NCBI RefSeq assembly: GCF_009908315.1
Contig: NZ_JAAATW010000003.1
Coordinates: 62,001 to 126,000, forward strand
Length of the DNA stretch: 64,000 bases
Direction: 5' to 3'
Origin: Paragemmobacter ruber
Lineage (GTDB): Bacteria; Pseudomonadota; Alphaproteobacteria; Rhodobacterales; Rhodobacteraceae
The notes below the pieces were generated by a model. That model was not told the DNA's origin, ran no database searches, and was given only the letters and a program-made list of their open reading frames with translations. The translations under genes were made by a program, and so were the position numbers. Positions 39,986 to 48,824 of this stretch are shown here, piece by piece; position 1 is the stretch's first letter, and each line of letters opens with the position of its first letter.

Positions 39986-41176
39986 ATGAACCAGCCGACG
40001 GGGGAATTCCCGGTAGATTTCGGCGCCGGCCTGCCGCTTTTGGCGCGGGCGTCGGTGCCTGTGGACGTGGCCAACCCGCTGCGCAGGCTGGAAGAGGCGC
40101 TGGGGCCGGGGCCGTTCGCGCTGGTGGTGCTGTTCGTGTCGCCCGATGCCGATCTGGATGCGCTGGCGTTGCGTCTGCCGGGGCGGTTCGGGGGGGCGCC
40201 GGTGGTGGGCTGTTCCACGGCTGGCGAGATTTCGGCGGCAGGCTATACCGAGGGCGAGATCGTGGCCGTGGGCCTGCCTGCGGCGCATTTCGCCGCCGAT
40301 GTGGTGCTGATCCCCGATCTGTCGGTGCTGGAGCGGGAGGCGCTGATCGGGCGGCTGATCCGGTCGCGGCAGGGGTTGGCGCGGGCGCGGCCGGACTGGG
40401 AGGGGGAGTTCGCCTTCCTGATGGTGGATGGCCTGTCGGTGCGCGAGGATGAACTGGCGGCCGCGCTGGCCTCGGGTCTTGGGCCGGTGCCGCTGTTTGG
40501 CGGATCGGCGGGGGACGGCACGCGGTTCAAGGCGACCTATGTGCTGCACGGGGGCCAAGCCTTGCAGAATGCGGCCGTGCTGGCGCTGATCCGCACCGAT
40601 TGCGGGGTGCGGGTGTTCAGTCTGGACCATCTGCTGCCGACCGAGGCGCGGATGGTGGTGACAGAGGCCGATCCCGCGCGGCGCATCGTGCGGGCGATCA
40701 ATGCCGAACCCGCCGCACAGGAATATGCGCGGCTGCTGGGCAAGGATCCGGCGCAGCTGACGACCTTCACCTTTGCCGGGCATCCGGTGGTGGTGCGGAT
40801 CGGGGGCAAGCATCACGTCCGCGCCATCCGCGCGGTGGGCGAGGGGGGGGATCTGGTGTTCTTCTCGGCCATCGACGAGGGGGTGGTGCTGACGCTGGCC
40901 GAACCGCAGGACATGGTGGCGCATCTGGAGGCCGAGATGGCGGCGCTGGCCGCGCGGGGGCGGCCTGTGGCGATTTTGGCCTGCGACTGCATCCTGCGGC
41001 GTATGGAGGCGCAGGAGAAGCAGAAGACCGGGGCCGTGTCGGCCATTCTGCGCGACAATGGGGTGGTGGGTTTTTCCACCTATGGCGAGCAGTTGAACGC
41101 CATGCATGTGAACCAGACGATGACGGGCGTGGCGATCTATCCGCCGCCCGGCAGGCCCGCCGGGGATGCGGGATGA
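39986..41176 (+). CDS. FIST-domain signal-sensing protein
   Basis: A 396-aa protein with FIST N-terminal (about 45-235) and FIST C-terminal (about 240-375) domains; VVGCSTAGEISAAGYTEG and LFGGSAGDGTRF are typical stretches. FIST proteins are thought to bind small ligands, perhaps amino acids, and to feed signal-transduction proteins. No signal peptide or membrane helix is visible. It overlaps the histidine-kinase start by 4 bp (ATGA), strong evidence that it is an accessory sensor for that kinase. Confidence 0.88.
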   Translation: MNQPTGEFPVDFGAGLPLLARASVPVDVANPLRRLEEALGPGPFALVVLFVSPDADLDALALRLPGRFGGAPVVGCSTAGEISAAGYTEGEIVAVGLPAAHFAADVVLIPDLSVLEREALIGRLIRSRQGLARARPDWEGEFAFLMVDGLSVREDELAAALASGLGPVPLFGGSAGDGTRFKATYVLHGGQALQNAAVLALIRTDCGVRVFSLDHLLPTEARMVVTEADPARRIVRAINAEPAAQEYARLLGKDPAQLTTFTFAGHPVVVRIGGKHHVRAIRAVGEGGDLVFFSAIDEGVVLTLAEPQDMVAHLEAEMAALAARGRPVAILACDCILRRMEAQEKQKTGAVSAILRDNGVVGFSTYGEQLNAMHVNQTMTGVAIYPPPGRPAGDAG

Positions 41177-43380
41177 TCGAGACGCTGATCAATCCCGCCG
41201 ATCCGCCCGAGCGGCAGACCCAGAAACTGCTGGCCATTGCGCAGGTGCTGATGCGGCGGGTGGAGCAGATCACCGATGACAGCGGTGCGGCCTATGCCCA
41301 GTTCCAGCGCGCGGCGATGCTTGAGGATCAGGTGCGCGAACGCACCCGCGATCTGGAGCGGGCGCTGGACCTGCTGAATGACAGCAATGCGCGGCTGGCC
41401 GAGGCCAACCGCGCGACCGAGGCCGCGCGGCAGAACCTCGCCAATGCGATCGAGACGATTCAGGAAGGCTTTGCCCTGTTTGATGCCGACGATGTGCTGG
41501 TCATGTGCAATTCGCGGTTCGGGATGCACATGCTGGACCTGCGCGATCATCTGAAGCCGGGCCTGCGCTTTGGCGCCTATGTGGACCTTGTGAGCCGGTC
41601 GCGCTTTCTGGAACTGCCTGCGGGAGAGACGCCTGAGGACTGGGCCATCGCGCGCCGCAAGCGGCATCAGGATCGGCATGTGATCTTTAACGTCCGCATG
41701 GTCTGGGATCGCTGGGTGCAGGTGAGCGAGCATCGCACCGTGGATGGCGGGACGGTGATCCTGCAGACCGATGTGACCGAGATCATCCGACTGGAACGGT
41801 CGGAACGCGGCAAGATGCTGGATGATCAGGCGCAGGTCATCCGTGCGACGCTGGACCATATCAGCCAGGGCGTCTGCATCTTTGATGCCGAGGCGCGGCT
41901 GGTGGGGTGGAACCAGCGGCTGGGGCAGTTGCTGGTGATCCCGATGGCGCGGTTCCGCATGGGAGTGAGCTTTGACGCTATCCTTGACCGCTATCGCCCC
42001 GATCTGGCCTTTGGCGAGGGGATGACCGAGGCGCGGCTGGGCGACTGGGTGGCGGCGCGCAATGGGCGCGGGGCGATCCGGTTCGAACTGCGGCGTGGGC
42101 CGGACATGATCATGGATGTCTTTGCCCAAGGGATGCCGGATGGCGGGTTCGTGATGTCCTTCACCGACGTGACTGCCGAGCGCGCGGCGATCGAGGCGCT
42201 GAGCCGCGCCAATGAGACGCTGGAGGCGCGGGTGATGGAGCGCACGCTGGAGTTGGAGGATGCGCTGGCCAATGCCGAGCGCGCCAATGCCAGCCGGTCG
42301 CGTTTCGTGGCCGCGGCCAGCCATGACCTCTTGCAACCGCTGTCGGCGGCAAAGCTGTTCATCTCGTCCATCGGGGATGAGGGGCTGGTGCCGGAGGCCA
42401 AGGCCACGCTGGAGAAGGCGCAGAATGCGCTTTTGTCGGTGGAAGGTATCCTTGGCGCGCTCTTGGATATCTCGAAGCTGGAAAGCGGGCGGGTGGCGGT
42501 GGCGATGGGGCCGGTCGATCTGGACCGGCTGCTGGCGCAGCTGAACGAGGAGTTCGGTGCGATTGCGTCGGCCAAAGGGCTGCGGCTGCGGGTGGTGCGG
42601 TCGCGCCTGTCGGTGATGTCGGACCCGGCCTATTTGCGGCGCATCCTGCAGAACCTGATCGGCAATGCGATCCGCTACACGGAACGGGGGCGCGTGCTGG
42701 TGGGCGTGCGGCGGCGCGGGGGGATGGTGCGGATCGAGGTGCGCGATACCGGGCCGGGGATCCCGGAAGAGGAACAGGACAACATCTTCAAGGAGTTTCA
42801 CCGTCTGAACGCCCGCGCCTCGGCGAGCGAGGGGATGGGGCTGGGGCTGGCCATCGTGGAGCGTGCCTGCGCGCTGTTGGGCCATCCTTTGGGGCTGACG
42901 TCGCAGATCGGGGTGGGGACCTGCTTCATGGTGCAGGTGCCGTTGGCCGATCCCGGGGCTGGCGCGGCGGAAGGGCCGCGTCCCGGCCCGGGCATCCGCC
43001 CGTCGATGCAGAACCGCATCGTGTTTCTGGTGGAGAATGACAGCGACCTGCGCCGCGCCATGGGCCTTTTGCTGGAGAAATGGGGGGTGAGCGTGCTGGA
43101 CGCCGCCTCGGGCGAGGAGGCGCTGGCGCTGATCGAGGAGTTGGGCATCCTGCCCGACTGCTTCATCGTGGATTTCAATCTGGGCGAGGGGATGGATGGC
43201 CTGGGCTTTCTGGCCGAGGTGGGGGCGCGGCACGGGGCGGTGCCTGCGCGCATCGTGACGGCGGACCGCCGCCCGGAACTGCGCGCCGCCTGCGCCGAGG
43301 CGGGGGTGGGGTTGATGATGAAGCCGCTGGAGCCGCGCGCGCTGGAGGCCTTTATCGCGGGGCTGCCTGCGGCGGGCTGA
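41173..43380 (+). CDS. hybrid PAS sensor histidine kinase / response regulator
   Basis: A cytosolic hybrid kinase of 735 aa without membrane helices. An N-terminal coiled coil leads to two PAS domains (from about 89, ETIQEGFALFDADDVLVMCN; and 224, DHISQGVCIFDAEARLVGWN), another coiled coil, a HisKA domain with His384 in AAASHDLLQPLSAAKLF, HATPase (NLIGNAIRYTERG; RDTGPGIPEEEQ) and a C-terminal receiver with Asp667 in IVDFNLGEG. The architecture resembles NahK/ErcS-like kinases. The FIST protein is coupled upstream and the LuxR-type regulator just before that is a likely phosphate acceptor. Confidence 0.92.
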   Translation: MIETLINPADPPERQTQKLLAIAQVLMRRVEQITDDSGAAYAQFQRAAMLEDQVRERTRDLERALDLLNDSNARLAEANRATEAARQNLANAIETIQEGFALFDADDVLVMCNSRFGMHMLDLRDHLKPGLRFGAYVDLVSRSRFLELPAGETPEDWAIARRKRHQDRHVIFNVRMVWDRWVQVSEHRTVDGGTVILQTDVTEIIRLERSERGKMLDDQAQVIRATLDHISQGVCIFDAEARLVGWNQRLGQLLVIPMARFRMGVSFDAILDRYRPDLAFGEGMTEARLGDWVAARNGRGAIRFELRRGPDMIMDVFAQGMPDGGFVMSFTDVTAERAAIEALSRANETLEARVMERTLELEDALANAERANASRSRFVAAASHDLLQPLSAAKLFISSIGDEGLVPEAKATLEKAQNALLSVEGILGALLDISKLESGRVAVAMGPVDLDRLLAQLNEEFGAIASAKGLRLRVVRSRLSVMSDPAYLRRILQNLIGNAIRYTERGRVLVGVRRRGGMVRIEVRDTGPGIPEEEQDNIFKEFHRLNARASASEGMGLGLAIVERACALLGHPLGLTSQIGVGTCFMVQVPLADPGAGAAEGPRPGPGIRPSMQNRIVFLVENDSDLRRAMGLLLEKWGVSVLDAASGEEALALIEELGILPDCFIVDFNLGEGMDGLGFLAEVGARHGAVPARIVTADRRPELRAACAEAGVGLMMKPLEPRALEAFIAGLPAAG

Positions 43381-43437
43381 TGCGCTGGGCTGATACGACG
43401 GGCTGATACGGCGGGCTGTTACGGCGGGCTGATGTGG
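43373..43437 (+). repeat. five 13-bp imperfect tandem repeats at the kinase 3' end
   Basis: Five units of CGGGCTGATACGG or one- to three-base variants run from the last codons of the kinase into the gap before coxG. The kinase stop TGA is part of the first unit, and most later units also contain TGA. Confidence 0.8.
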
Positions 43438-43531
43438 CGGGGATCCGCCCTTGGGCCGGGTCTCTACGACCAATGTTCCATATCGGGCGGCGCATCCGCC
43501 GCTTACTCTGCTGGCACGAGAGGGGATTGAC

Positions 43532-44056
43532 ATGCAGCTCAGCGATTATCGTGACATCAAGGCCGACCCGGCAACGGTCTGGGCCGCCATCCTGAACCCC
43601 GATGTGTTGAAGGAATGTGTACCGGGCTGCGAAAGCATGACCGGCAGCCCGGAAGAGGGGTTCGAGGCCGTGGTGACCCAGAAGGTCGGCCCGGTGAAGG
43701 CCACCTTCAAGGGCGCGGTGTCGATTTCGGACCGGGTGGAAGGCCAGAGCCTGAAGATCAGCGGCGAAGGCAAGGGCGGGCCTGCGGGCTTTGCCAAGGG
43801 CGGGGCGGCGGTGACGCTGACCCCGATCGAGGGCGGCACCCGGCTGGGCTATGAGGTGGAGGCCAATGTGGGCGGCAAGATCGCCCAGTTGGGCAGCCGC
43901 ATCATCGACGGCTTTGCCAAGAAGATGGCGGATGAGTTCTTCACCCGCTTTCAGGCCGCCGTCGAAGGCCCGTCGGAGGAAGAGGCCGTGACGGCCGATG
44001 CGGGCGAGGGCGGCGAGGAAAAGAAAAAGGGCTGGTTCAAGAAGCTGATCGGCTGA
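43532..44056 (+). CDS. coxG: CoxG-like SRPBCC protein
   Basis: CO dehydrogenase subunit G family, 174 aa, with an SRPBCC/START-like fold: MQLSDYRDIKADPATVWAAILNPDVLKECVPGCESM at the N-terminus and IIDGFAKKMADEFFTRF near the end. The C-terminal tail is acidic, then basic and aromatic (KKKGWFKKLIG), suggesting membrane contact. CoxG has been linked to membrane attachment or quinone delivery for the Mo-hydroxylase, known for only a few systems. GAGAGGGGA precedes the ATG at 43532. First gene of the coxG-S-L-M set. Confidence 0.88.
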   Translation: MQLSDYRDIKADPATVWAAILNPDVLKECVPGCESMTGSPEEGFEAVVTQKVGPVKATFKGAVSISDRVEGQSLKISGEGKGGPAGFAKGGAAVTLTPIEGGTRLGYEVEANVGGKIAQLGSRIIDGFAKKMADEFFTRFQAAVEGPSEEEAVTADAGEGGEEKKKGWFKKLIG

Positions 44057-44101
44057 ACCTGTTCCAGAGCGTTACCCAGGAATATCCAAGGGAGGAGAAC
44101 C

Positions 44102-44587
44102 ATGACGAAAGTCACGATGACCGTGAACGGCAAGACCGTCTCGGGCGAGGTGGAGGGGCGGACGCTGCTGTCGTCTTTCCTGCGGGAAGGGCTGGGCCTG
44201 ACGGGCACGCATGTGGGCTGCGACACATCGCAATGCGGGGCCTGCGTGGTGCATTTGGATGGCAAGGCGGTGAAGTCGTGCACCATGTTCGCCGCCGATG
44301 CGGCGGGGGCGAGTGTCAAGACGATCGAGGGGATGAACAATCCCGACGGATCGCTGTCGGTGGTCCAGCAGGCGTTTCAGGATCATCACGGCCTGCAATG
44401 CGGCTTTTGCACGCCGGGGATGGTGATGTCTTCCGCCGCCCTTCTGGCTGAGAACCCCAAGCCGACCGAGGCCGAGATCCGGCATTACCTCGAGGGCAAT
44501 ATCTGCCGCTGCACGGGGTATCACAACATCGTAAAAGCGGTGCTGGCGGCGTCCGGGCAGGACGCGGCGGCGATGGCGGCCGAATAA
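44102..44587 (+). CDS. coxS: (2Fe-2S) small subunit of CODH-like Mo-hydroxylase
   Basis: Small iron-sulfur subunit, 161 aa, carrying two [2Fe-2S] clusters. The plant-type ferredoxin cluster is bound by Cys40, 45, 48 and 60 ([18 protein letters not shown]...SC) and the second by Cys100, 103, 135 and 137 ([19 protein letters not shown]). It passes electrons from the Mo centre to the FAD subunit. A GGGAGGAG ribosome site precedes the ATG. Confidence 0.95.
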   Translation: MTKVTMTVNGKTVSGEVEGRTLLSSFLREGLGLTGTHVGCDTSQCGACVVHLDGKAVKSCTMFAADAAGASVKTIEGMNNPDGSLSVVQQAFQDHHGLQCGFCTPGMVMSSAALLAENPKPTEAEIRHYLEGNICRCTGYHNIVKAVLAASGQDAAAMAAE

Positions 44588-44611
44588 GCGCAGTTTCAGG
44601 GAGGGATAAAG

Positions 44612-46990
44612 ATGCCGAAGGATACCGGAATCGGCGCCAGCTCGAAGCGGCGCGAAGATGTGCGCTTCCTGTCGGGGCGCGGGAATTACACCGATGACCT
44701 TGCGATGCACGGGCAGACCTATGCGGTCTTCGTGCGGTCGAACGTGGCGCATGGGCGGATCAAGTCGATCGACACAAGTGCGGCGTCCAAGATGCCGGGC
44801 GTGCTGGCGATCTTCACGGGCGAGGATTTTAAGGATGTGGGCGGCAACCCGGCGGGCTGGCTGATCAACAGCCGGGATGGCACGCCGATGCGCGAACCCA
44901 AGCGCCCGGTGCTGGCCCATGGCAAGGTGCGCCATGTGGGCGATGCCTATGCTGCGGTGGTGGCCGAGACCTACAACCAGGCCAAGGATGCGGCACAGCA
45001 GCTGGCCGATGACAGCGAGATCGAGGAACTGCCCGCCATTGTGGACATGCGCAAGGCCGTGGCCGATCCGTCGAACCGCGTGCATGACGAGATCCCCGAC
45101 AACCTGTGTTTCGACTGGGGCTGGATCGAGGACAACCGCGCCGCCGTGGATGCGGCGTTCAAAAGCGCGCCGCATATCACGACGCTGGAACTGGTGAACA
45201 ACCGTCTGGTGCCGAACGCGATGGAGCCGCGGTCGTCCATCGGGGAGTATTTCCCCGGCACGGGCGATTACAAGCTGACGACCACCAGCCAGAACCCCCA
45301 CCTGACGCGGCTTCTGGTGTCGGCCTTTGTTCTGGGTATCCCGGAGAACAAGCTGACGGTGGTGGCGCCCGATGTGGGCGGCGGGTTCGGATCGAAGATC
45401 TATCACTATGGCGAAGAGGCGCTGGTTCTGGCGGCATCCCGCAAGCTGGGCCGCCCGGTGCGCTGGACGGCGGAGCGGACGGAAAGCTTCCTGACCGATG
45501 CGCATGGCCGCGACCATGTGACCAAGATCGAGATGGCCAGCACCAAGGATGGCGAAATCCTTGCGATCCGCACGGAAACGCTGGCAAATGTGGGGGCGTA
45601 TCTGTCGAACTTCTCGACCGCGACGCCCACCTTCCTGCATGGCACGCTGATGGCCGGTCCCTACAAGGTGCCGCATGTCTATGTGAACGTGAAGACGGTC
45701 TTCACCAACACCGCCCCCGTCGATGCCTATCGCGGCGCGGGCCGGCCGGAAGCCACGTTCAGCATCGAGCGGATCGTGGACAAGATGTGCCGCGAGTTGG
45801 GTCTTGACCCGTTCGAGGTGCGGCGGAAGAACCTGATCCAGCCGGATCAGTTCCCCTACACCACGCCTGTGGGCCTTGTGTATGACACCGGCAACTATCA
45901 GGCGACGCTCGACAAGCTGATCGAACTGGCCGATGTGGCCGGGTTCGAGGGGCGGGCGGCGGCGTCCAAGGCCAAGGGCAAGCTGCGCGGGATGGGGCTT
46001 TCGACCTGGATCGAGGCCTGCGGCATCGCGCCGTCGAACCTTGTGGGTGTGCTGGGCTCTCGTGTCGGTCTGTACGATGCGGCGACGGTGCGGGTGAATG
46101 CGACCGGCAATATCAGTGTCATGACCGGGGCGCATAGCCACGGGCAGGGGCATGAGACGGTGTTCGCGCAGATCGTGGCGGAGAAGCTGGGCATCGCGGA
46201 ATCCTCGGTCGAGATCGTGCATGGCGACACGTCGAAGATCCCGTTCGGCATGGGATCCTATGGGTCGCGCAGCCTTGCGGTCTGCGGGGCGGCGATGACC
46301 AAGGCGGTGGACAAGATCATTGCCAAGGGCAAGAAGATCGCGGCCCATATGCTGGAAGCCAGCGAGAACGACATCGTCTTTGCGGACGGCAAGTTCAGCG
46401 TGGCGGGCACCGACAAGGCGAAAAGCTTCGGCGAGATCGCCTTCAGCGCTTATGTCCCGCATAACTATCCGCTGGAGACGCTGGAACCGGGGCTGGAGGA
46501 GACGGCCTTCTACGATCCGGCCAACTTCACCTATCCCGCAGGCGCCTACCTGTGCGAGGTAGAGGTGGACCCGGAGACGGGCAAGGTGGATATCGCGTCC
46601 TTCACCTGCGCCGATGACTTTGGTCATGTGATGAACCCGATGATCGTTGAAGGGCAGGTGCATGGCGGCGTGGGGCAGGGGATCGGTCAGGCCCTGCTGG
46701 AGAACACCGCCTATGACGAGAACGGCCAGCTGCTGACGGCGTCCTACATGGATTACGCCATGCCGCGCGCCGATGACGTGCCCTTCTACACGGTGGACCA
46801 TTCCTGCGTCACGCCCTGCACCCACAACCCCCTTGGGGTGAAGGGCTGCGGCGAGGCCGGGGCCATCGGATCGCCGCCTGCGGTGGTCAATGCGGTGATC
46901 GACGCGCTGCATCGCGGTGGTCATACGCATGTGAAGCATATCGACATGCCGGTCTCGCCGTCGCGGGTCTGGCAGGCGATCAACGGCTGA
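44612..46990 (+). CDS. coxL: Mo-binding large subunit, form II CODH-like / aldehyde-oxidase family
   Basis: Molybdenum-cofactor large subunit of the xanthine dehydrogenase family, 792 aa. The active-site loop reads AYRGAGR (372-378), the form II motif, not the AYxCSFR with the Cu-binding cysteine found in genuine (form I) CO dehydrogenases. GSKIYHYGEEALV, TGAHSHGQGHETVFAQIVAEKLGI and VKGCGEAGAIGSPPAVVNAV (with the catalytic Glu region) are present. It therefore probably oxidises an aldehyde, purine or other carbon compound; CO oxidation should not be assumed. No coxD/coxE/coxF maturation genes are nearby. Confidence 0.92.
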   Translation: MPKDTGIGASSKRREDVRFLSGRGNYTDDLAMHGQTYAVFVRSNVAHGRIKSIDTSAASKMPGVLAIFTGEDFKDVGGNPAGWLINSRDGTPMREPKRPVLAHGKVRHVGDAYAAVVAETYNQAKDAAQQLADDSEIEELPAIVDMRKAVADPSNRVHDEIPDNLCFDWGWIEDNRAAVDAAFKSAPHITTLELVNNRLVPNAMEPRSSIGEYFPGTGDYKLTTTSQNPHLTRLLVSAFVLGIPENKLTVVAPDVGGGFGSKIYHYGEEALVLAASRKLGRPVRWTAERTESFLTDAHGRDHVTKIEMASTKDGEILAIRTETLANVGAYLSNFSTATPTFLHGTLMAGPYKVPHVYVNVKTVFTNTAPVDAYRGAGRPEATFSIERIVDKMCRELGLDPFEVRRKNLIQPDQFPYTTPVGLVYDTGNYQATLDKLIELADVAGFEGRAAASKAKGKLRGMGLSTWIEACGIAPSNLVGVLGSRVGLYDAATVRVNATGNISVMTGAHSHGQGHETVFAQIVAEKLGIAESSVEIVHGDTSKIPFGMGSYGSRSLAVCGAAMTKAVDKIIAKGKKIAAHMLEASENDIVFADGKFSVAGTDKAKSFGEIAFSAYVPHNYPLETLEPGLEETAFYDPANFTYPAGAYLCEVEVDPETGKVDIASFTCADDFGHVMNPMIVEGQVHGGVGQGIGQALLENTAYDENGQLLTASYMDYAMPRADDVPFYTVDHSCVTPCTHNPLGVKGCGEAGAIGSPPAVVNAVIDALHRGGHTHVKHIDMPVSPSRVWQAING

Positions 46991-47003
46991 GGGAGGACGG
47001 ACC

Positions 47004-47792
47004 ATGCACAATTTCGATTTCGTGAAACCCTCGAGCATCGCGGATGCGGTCAAGGCCCTGTCGAAAGAGGGGGCGCAGGCGCTGTCGGGCGGGCAGACCC
47101 TGACGCCCACGATGAAGCAGCGCCTTGCCGCGCCCACGGTTCTGGTCAGCCTGACGGGCATCGACGAGATGAAGGGCGTCTGCCTTGGCGAGGATGGCCT
47201 GTCGATCGGGGCAGCCACCCCGCATGCGGTGGTGGCGAAAGAGGCGGCCAAGCATTACCCCGCGCTGGCCATGCTGGCGGGCGGGATCGGCGATCCGGCG
47301 GTGCGCAATCGCGGTACCATCGGCGGTAGCCTTGCCAATAACGATCCGGCGGCCTGCTATCCGGCGGGCGTGCTGGGATCGGGGGCGACGGTGGTGACGA
47401 ACCGCCGCAAGATCGCCGCCGATGATTACTTCCAAGGCATGTTCACCACCGCACTGGAGGAAGGCGAGATCATCACCGGCGTCACCTTCCCGATCCCGGA
47501 GAAGGCGGCCTATGTGAAGTTCAACCAGCCTGCCAGCCGCTTTGCCCTGACCGCCGTCTTTGTGGCGAAGTTCAAGGATGGCGTGCGCGTGGCCGTGACC
47601 GGGGCCAGCAATGACGGCGTGTTCCGCTGGTCGGAGGCGGAAAAGGCCCTGTCGGGCCATTTCGCGGCCTCGGCGGTGGAGGGGCTGAGCGTGTCGTCCG
47701 ACGGCATGATCGGCGATCTGCACGGGACACCCGCCTATCGGGCGAACCTTGTGAAGGTGTTGACCAAACGCGCGGTTGCTGCCGCGCAGTGA
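47004..47792 (+). CDS. coxM: FAD-binding medium subunit of CODH-like Mo-hydroxylase
   Basis: FAD-binding subunit, 262 aa, of the molybdopterin dehydrogenase FAD-binding family plus a CO_deh_flav_C-type C-terminal domain. ALSGGQTLTPTMKQRL and RNRGTIGGSLANNDPAACYPA are the two FAD-contact motifs. It takes electrons from the CoxS clusters and passes them to an acceptor such as quinone. Last gene of the set: a strong intrinsic terminator lies 23 bp downstream. Confidence 0.93.
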   Translation: MHNFDFVKPSSIADAVKALSKEGAQALSGGQTLTPTMKQRLAAPTVLVSLTGIDEMKGVCLGEDGLSIGAATPHAVVAKEAAKHYPALAMLAGGIGDPAVRNRGTIGGSLANNDPAACYPAGVLGSGATVVTNRRKIAADDYFQGMFTTALEEGEIITGVTFPIPEKAAYVKFNQPASRFALTAVFVAKFKDGVRVAVTGASNDGVFRWSEAEKALSGHFAASAVEGLSVSSDGMIGDLHGTPAYRANLVKVLTKRAVAAAQ

Positions 47793-47815
47793 TTGCGGGC
47801 GTCTGAAGGTTCTGG

Positions 47816-47845
47816 GGGGCGCTGTTTCAGGCAGCGCCCCTTTTT
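47816..47845 (+). terminator. intrinsic terminator of the cox operon
   Basis: A perfect 9-bp stem, GGGGCGCTG (47816-47824) with CAGCGCCCC (47832-47840), 7-nt loop, followed directly by TTTTT (47841-47845). This is the clearest factor-independent terminator in the window. Confidence 0.9.
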
Positions 47846-47913
47846 GCTGTGGCAGAACATCCCCGGACTTTGTGCCTGATGGCAGGTCCGGGGCGCGGGG
47901 TTTGTTGCAGCTT

Positions 47914-47957
47914 ACAGGGCGCGCCTTTCTTGCGCCCTGTCGCCCGTTTTTCGGGCG
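47914..47957. other. two adjacent hairpins in the cox-HNH gap
   Basis: ACAGGGCGC (47914-47922) pairs with GCGCCCTGT (47932-47940), and CGCCCG (47941-47946) pairs with CGGGCG (47952-47957) around a five-T loop. They lie back to back in the 343-bp gap between coxM and the HNH gene, which otherwise holds the cox terminator and a candidate promoter. Function unknown; leader structure or small RNA possible. Confidence 0.4.
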
Positions 47958-48035
47958 CCCGGGTCACGCGTCTGTCATGCAAGCGGGCTATGGAGACATC
48001 AGGCGGATGTGACGAGCCACCACAGCTTGAGGGGC

Positions 48036-48063
48036 TTGCCACAAGTGGCCCGCCATATATAGT
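48036..48063 (+). promoter_or_regulatory. candidate promoter of the HNH endonuclease gene
   Basis: TTGCCA (48036-48041), a 16-bp spacer and TATAGT (48058-48063), inside an AT-rich ATATATAG stretch unusual for this genome, 73 bp before the ATG. One of the best consensus promoters in the window. Confidence 0.5.
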
Positions 48064-48135
48064 TCAAACCGACGGGGCGGGGCTCCCCGCCCTGCATCGG
48101 ACAGATCGCAGGACGAAGGCGGAGTCTCGGCAGGC

Positions 48136-48720
48136 ATGGACGGCGATTTCAGGACACAATTCGTAAGGGACCCGGCGGCGCTGCGGCACTATCCGGCGCT
48201 GGTGCTGAATGCCGATTACCGGCCGCTCAGCTATTACCCGCTCAGTCTCTGGCCGTGGCAGGAGGCGATCAAGGCGGCCTTCCTTGACCGGGTGCAGATC
48301 GTGGCGGAATACGATCATGTCGTCCGCAGCCAGAGGCAGGAGTTCCGCATACCGTCTGTCGTGGTGCTGAAGGAATATGTCAAACCGCAGAAGCGCGTGG
48401 CCTTCACGCGCTTCAATCTTTTTCTGCGGGATGAATTCTCGTGCCAGTATTGCGGGGCCAAGGGTGATCTGACCTTCGATCACGTGCTGCCCCGGTCGCG
48501 CGGGGGCGTGACAAGCTGGGAGAATGTGGTGGCGGCTTGTTCGCCCTGCAACCTGCGCAAGGGATCGCGCACCTTGCGGCAGAGCGGGCTGACCCTGCGC
48601 CGCGCGCCGCGCCAGCCCACGGCCGAGGAGATGCAGGCCCATGGCCGAAAGTTCCCGCCGAACCATCTGCATGAAAGCTGGATGGATTACCTCTACTGGG
48701 ATGCGGAACTGGACGCCTGA
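48136..48720 (+). CDS. HNH endonuclease family protein
   Basis: A 194-aa HNH protein. The zinc and catalytic residues are visible: Cys103-x2-Cys106 (SCQYCG), Asp115-His116 (FDHVLPRSRGG), Asn130, and Cys135-x2-Cys138-Asn139. The N-terminal VLNADYRPLSYYPLSLWPWQEAIKAAFLDRV is conserved in stand-alone chromosomal HNH proteins of alphaproteobacteria. I see no methyltransferase, intron or phage gene nearby, so it is unlikely to be a restriction or homing enzyme; a DNA-repair-type role is a guess. It has its own promoter candidate. Confidence 0.9.
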   Translation: MDGDFRTQFVRDPAALRHYPALVLNADYRPLSYYPLSLWPWQEAIKAAFLDRVQIVAEYDHVVRSQRQEFRIPSVVVLKEYVKPQKRVAFTRFNLFLRDEFSCQYCGAKGDLTFDHVLPRSRGGVTSWENVVAACSPCNLRKGSRTLRQSGLTLRRAPRQPTAEEMQAHGRKFPPNHLHESWMDYLYWDAELDA

Positions 48721-48824
48721 TCCCCGAGGGGCGGCATGACGAGTTTGGTTGTCATCATGTCGTTACAAAACATTTACATTTCTCGTGATGGGGGATGATC
48801 CGGCCTTACCTGACCGGAGGCCCC

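Noticed and set aside
44612-46990. True CO dehydrogenase large subunit
   Set aside because: The active-site loop is AYRGAGR (form II), lacking the Cu-binding cysteine motif of form I, and coxDEF genes are absent.
48136-48720. HNH gene as a homing endonuclease, restriction enzyme or sign of a mobile element
   Set aside because: No intron, intein, methyltransferase, integrase or repeats flank it; the sequence resembles a stand-alone chromosomal HNH family.
48721-48824. Mg2+ riboswitch or mgtC-type leader peptide before the MgtC/SapB gene
   Set aside because: The 104-bp gap is too short and shows no M-box-like stems or proline-rich leader frame.
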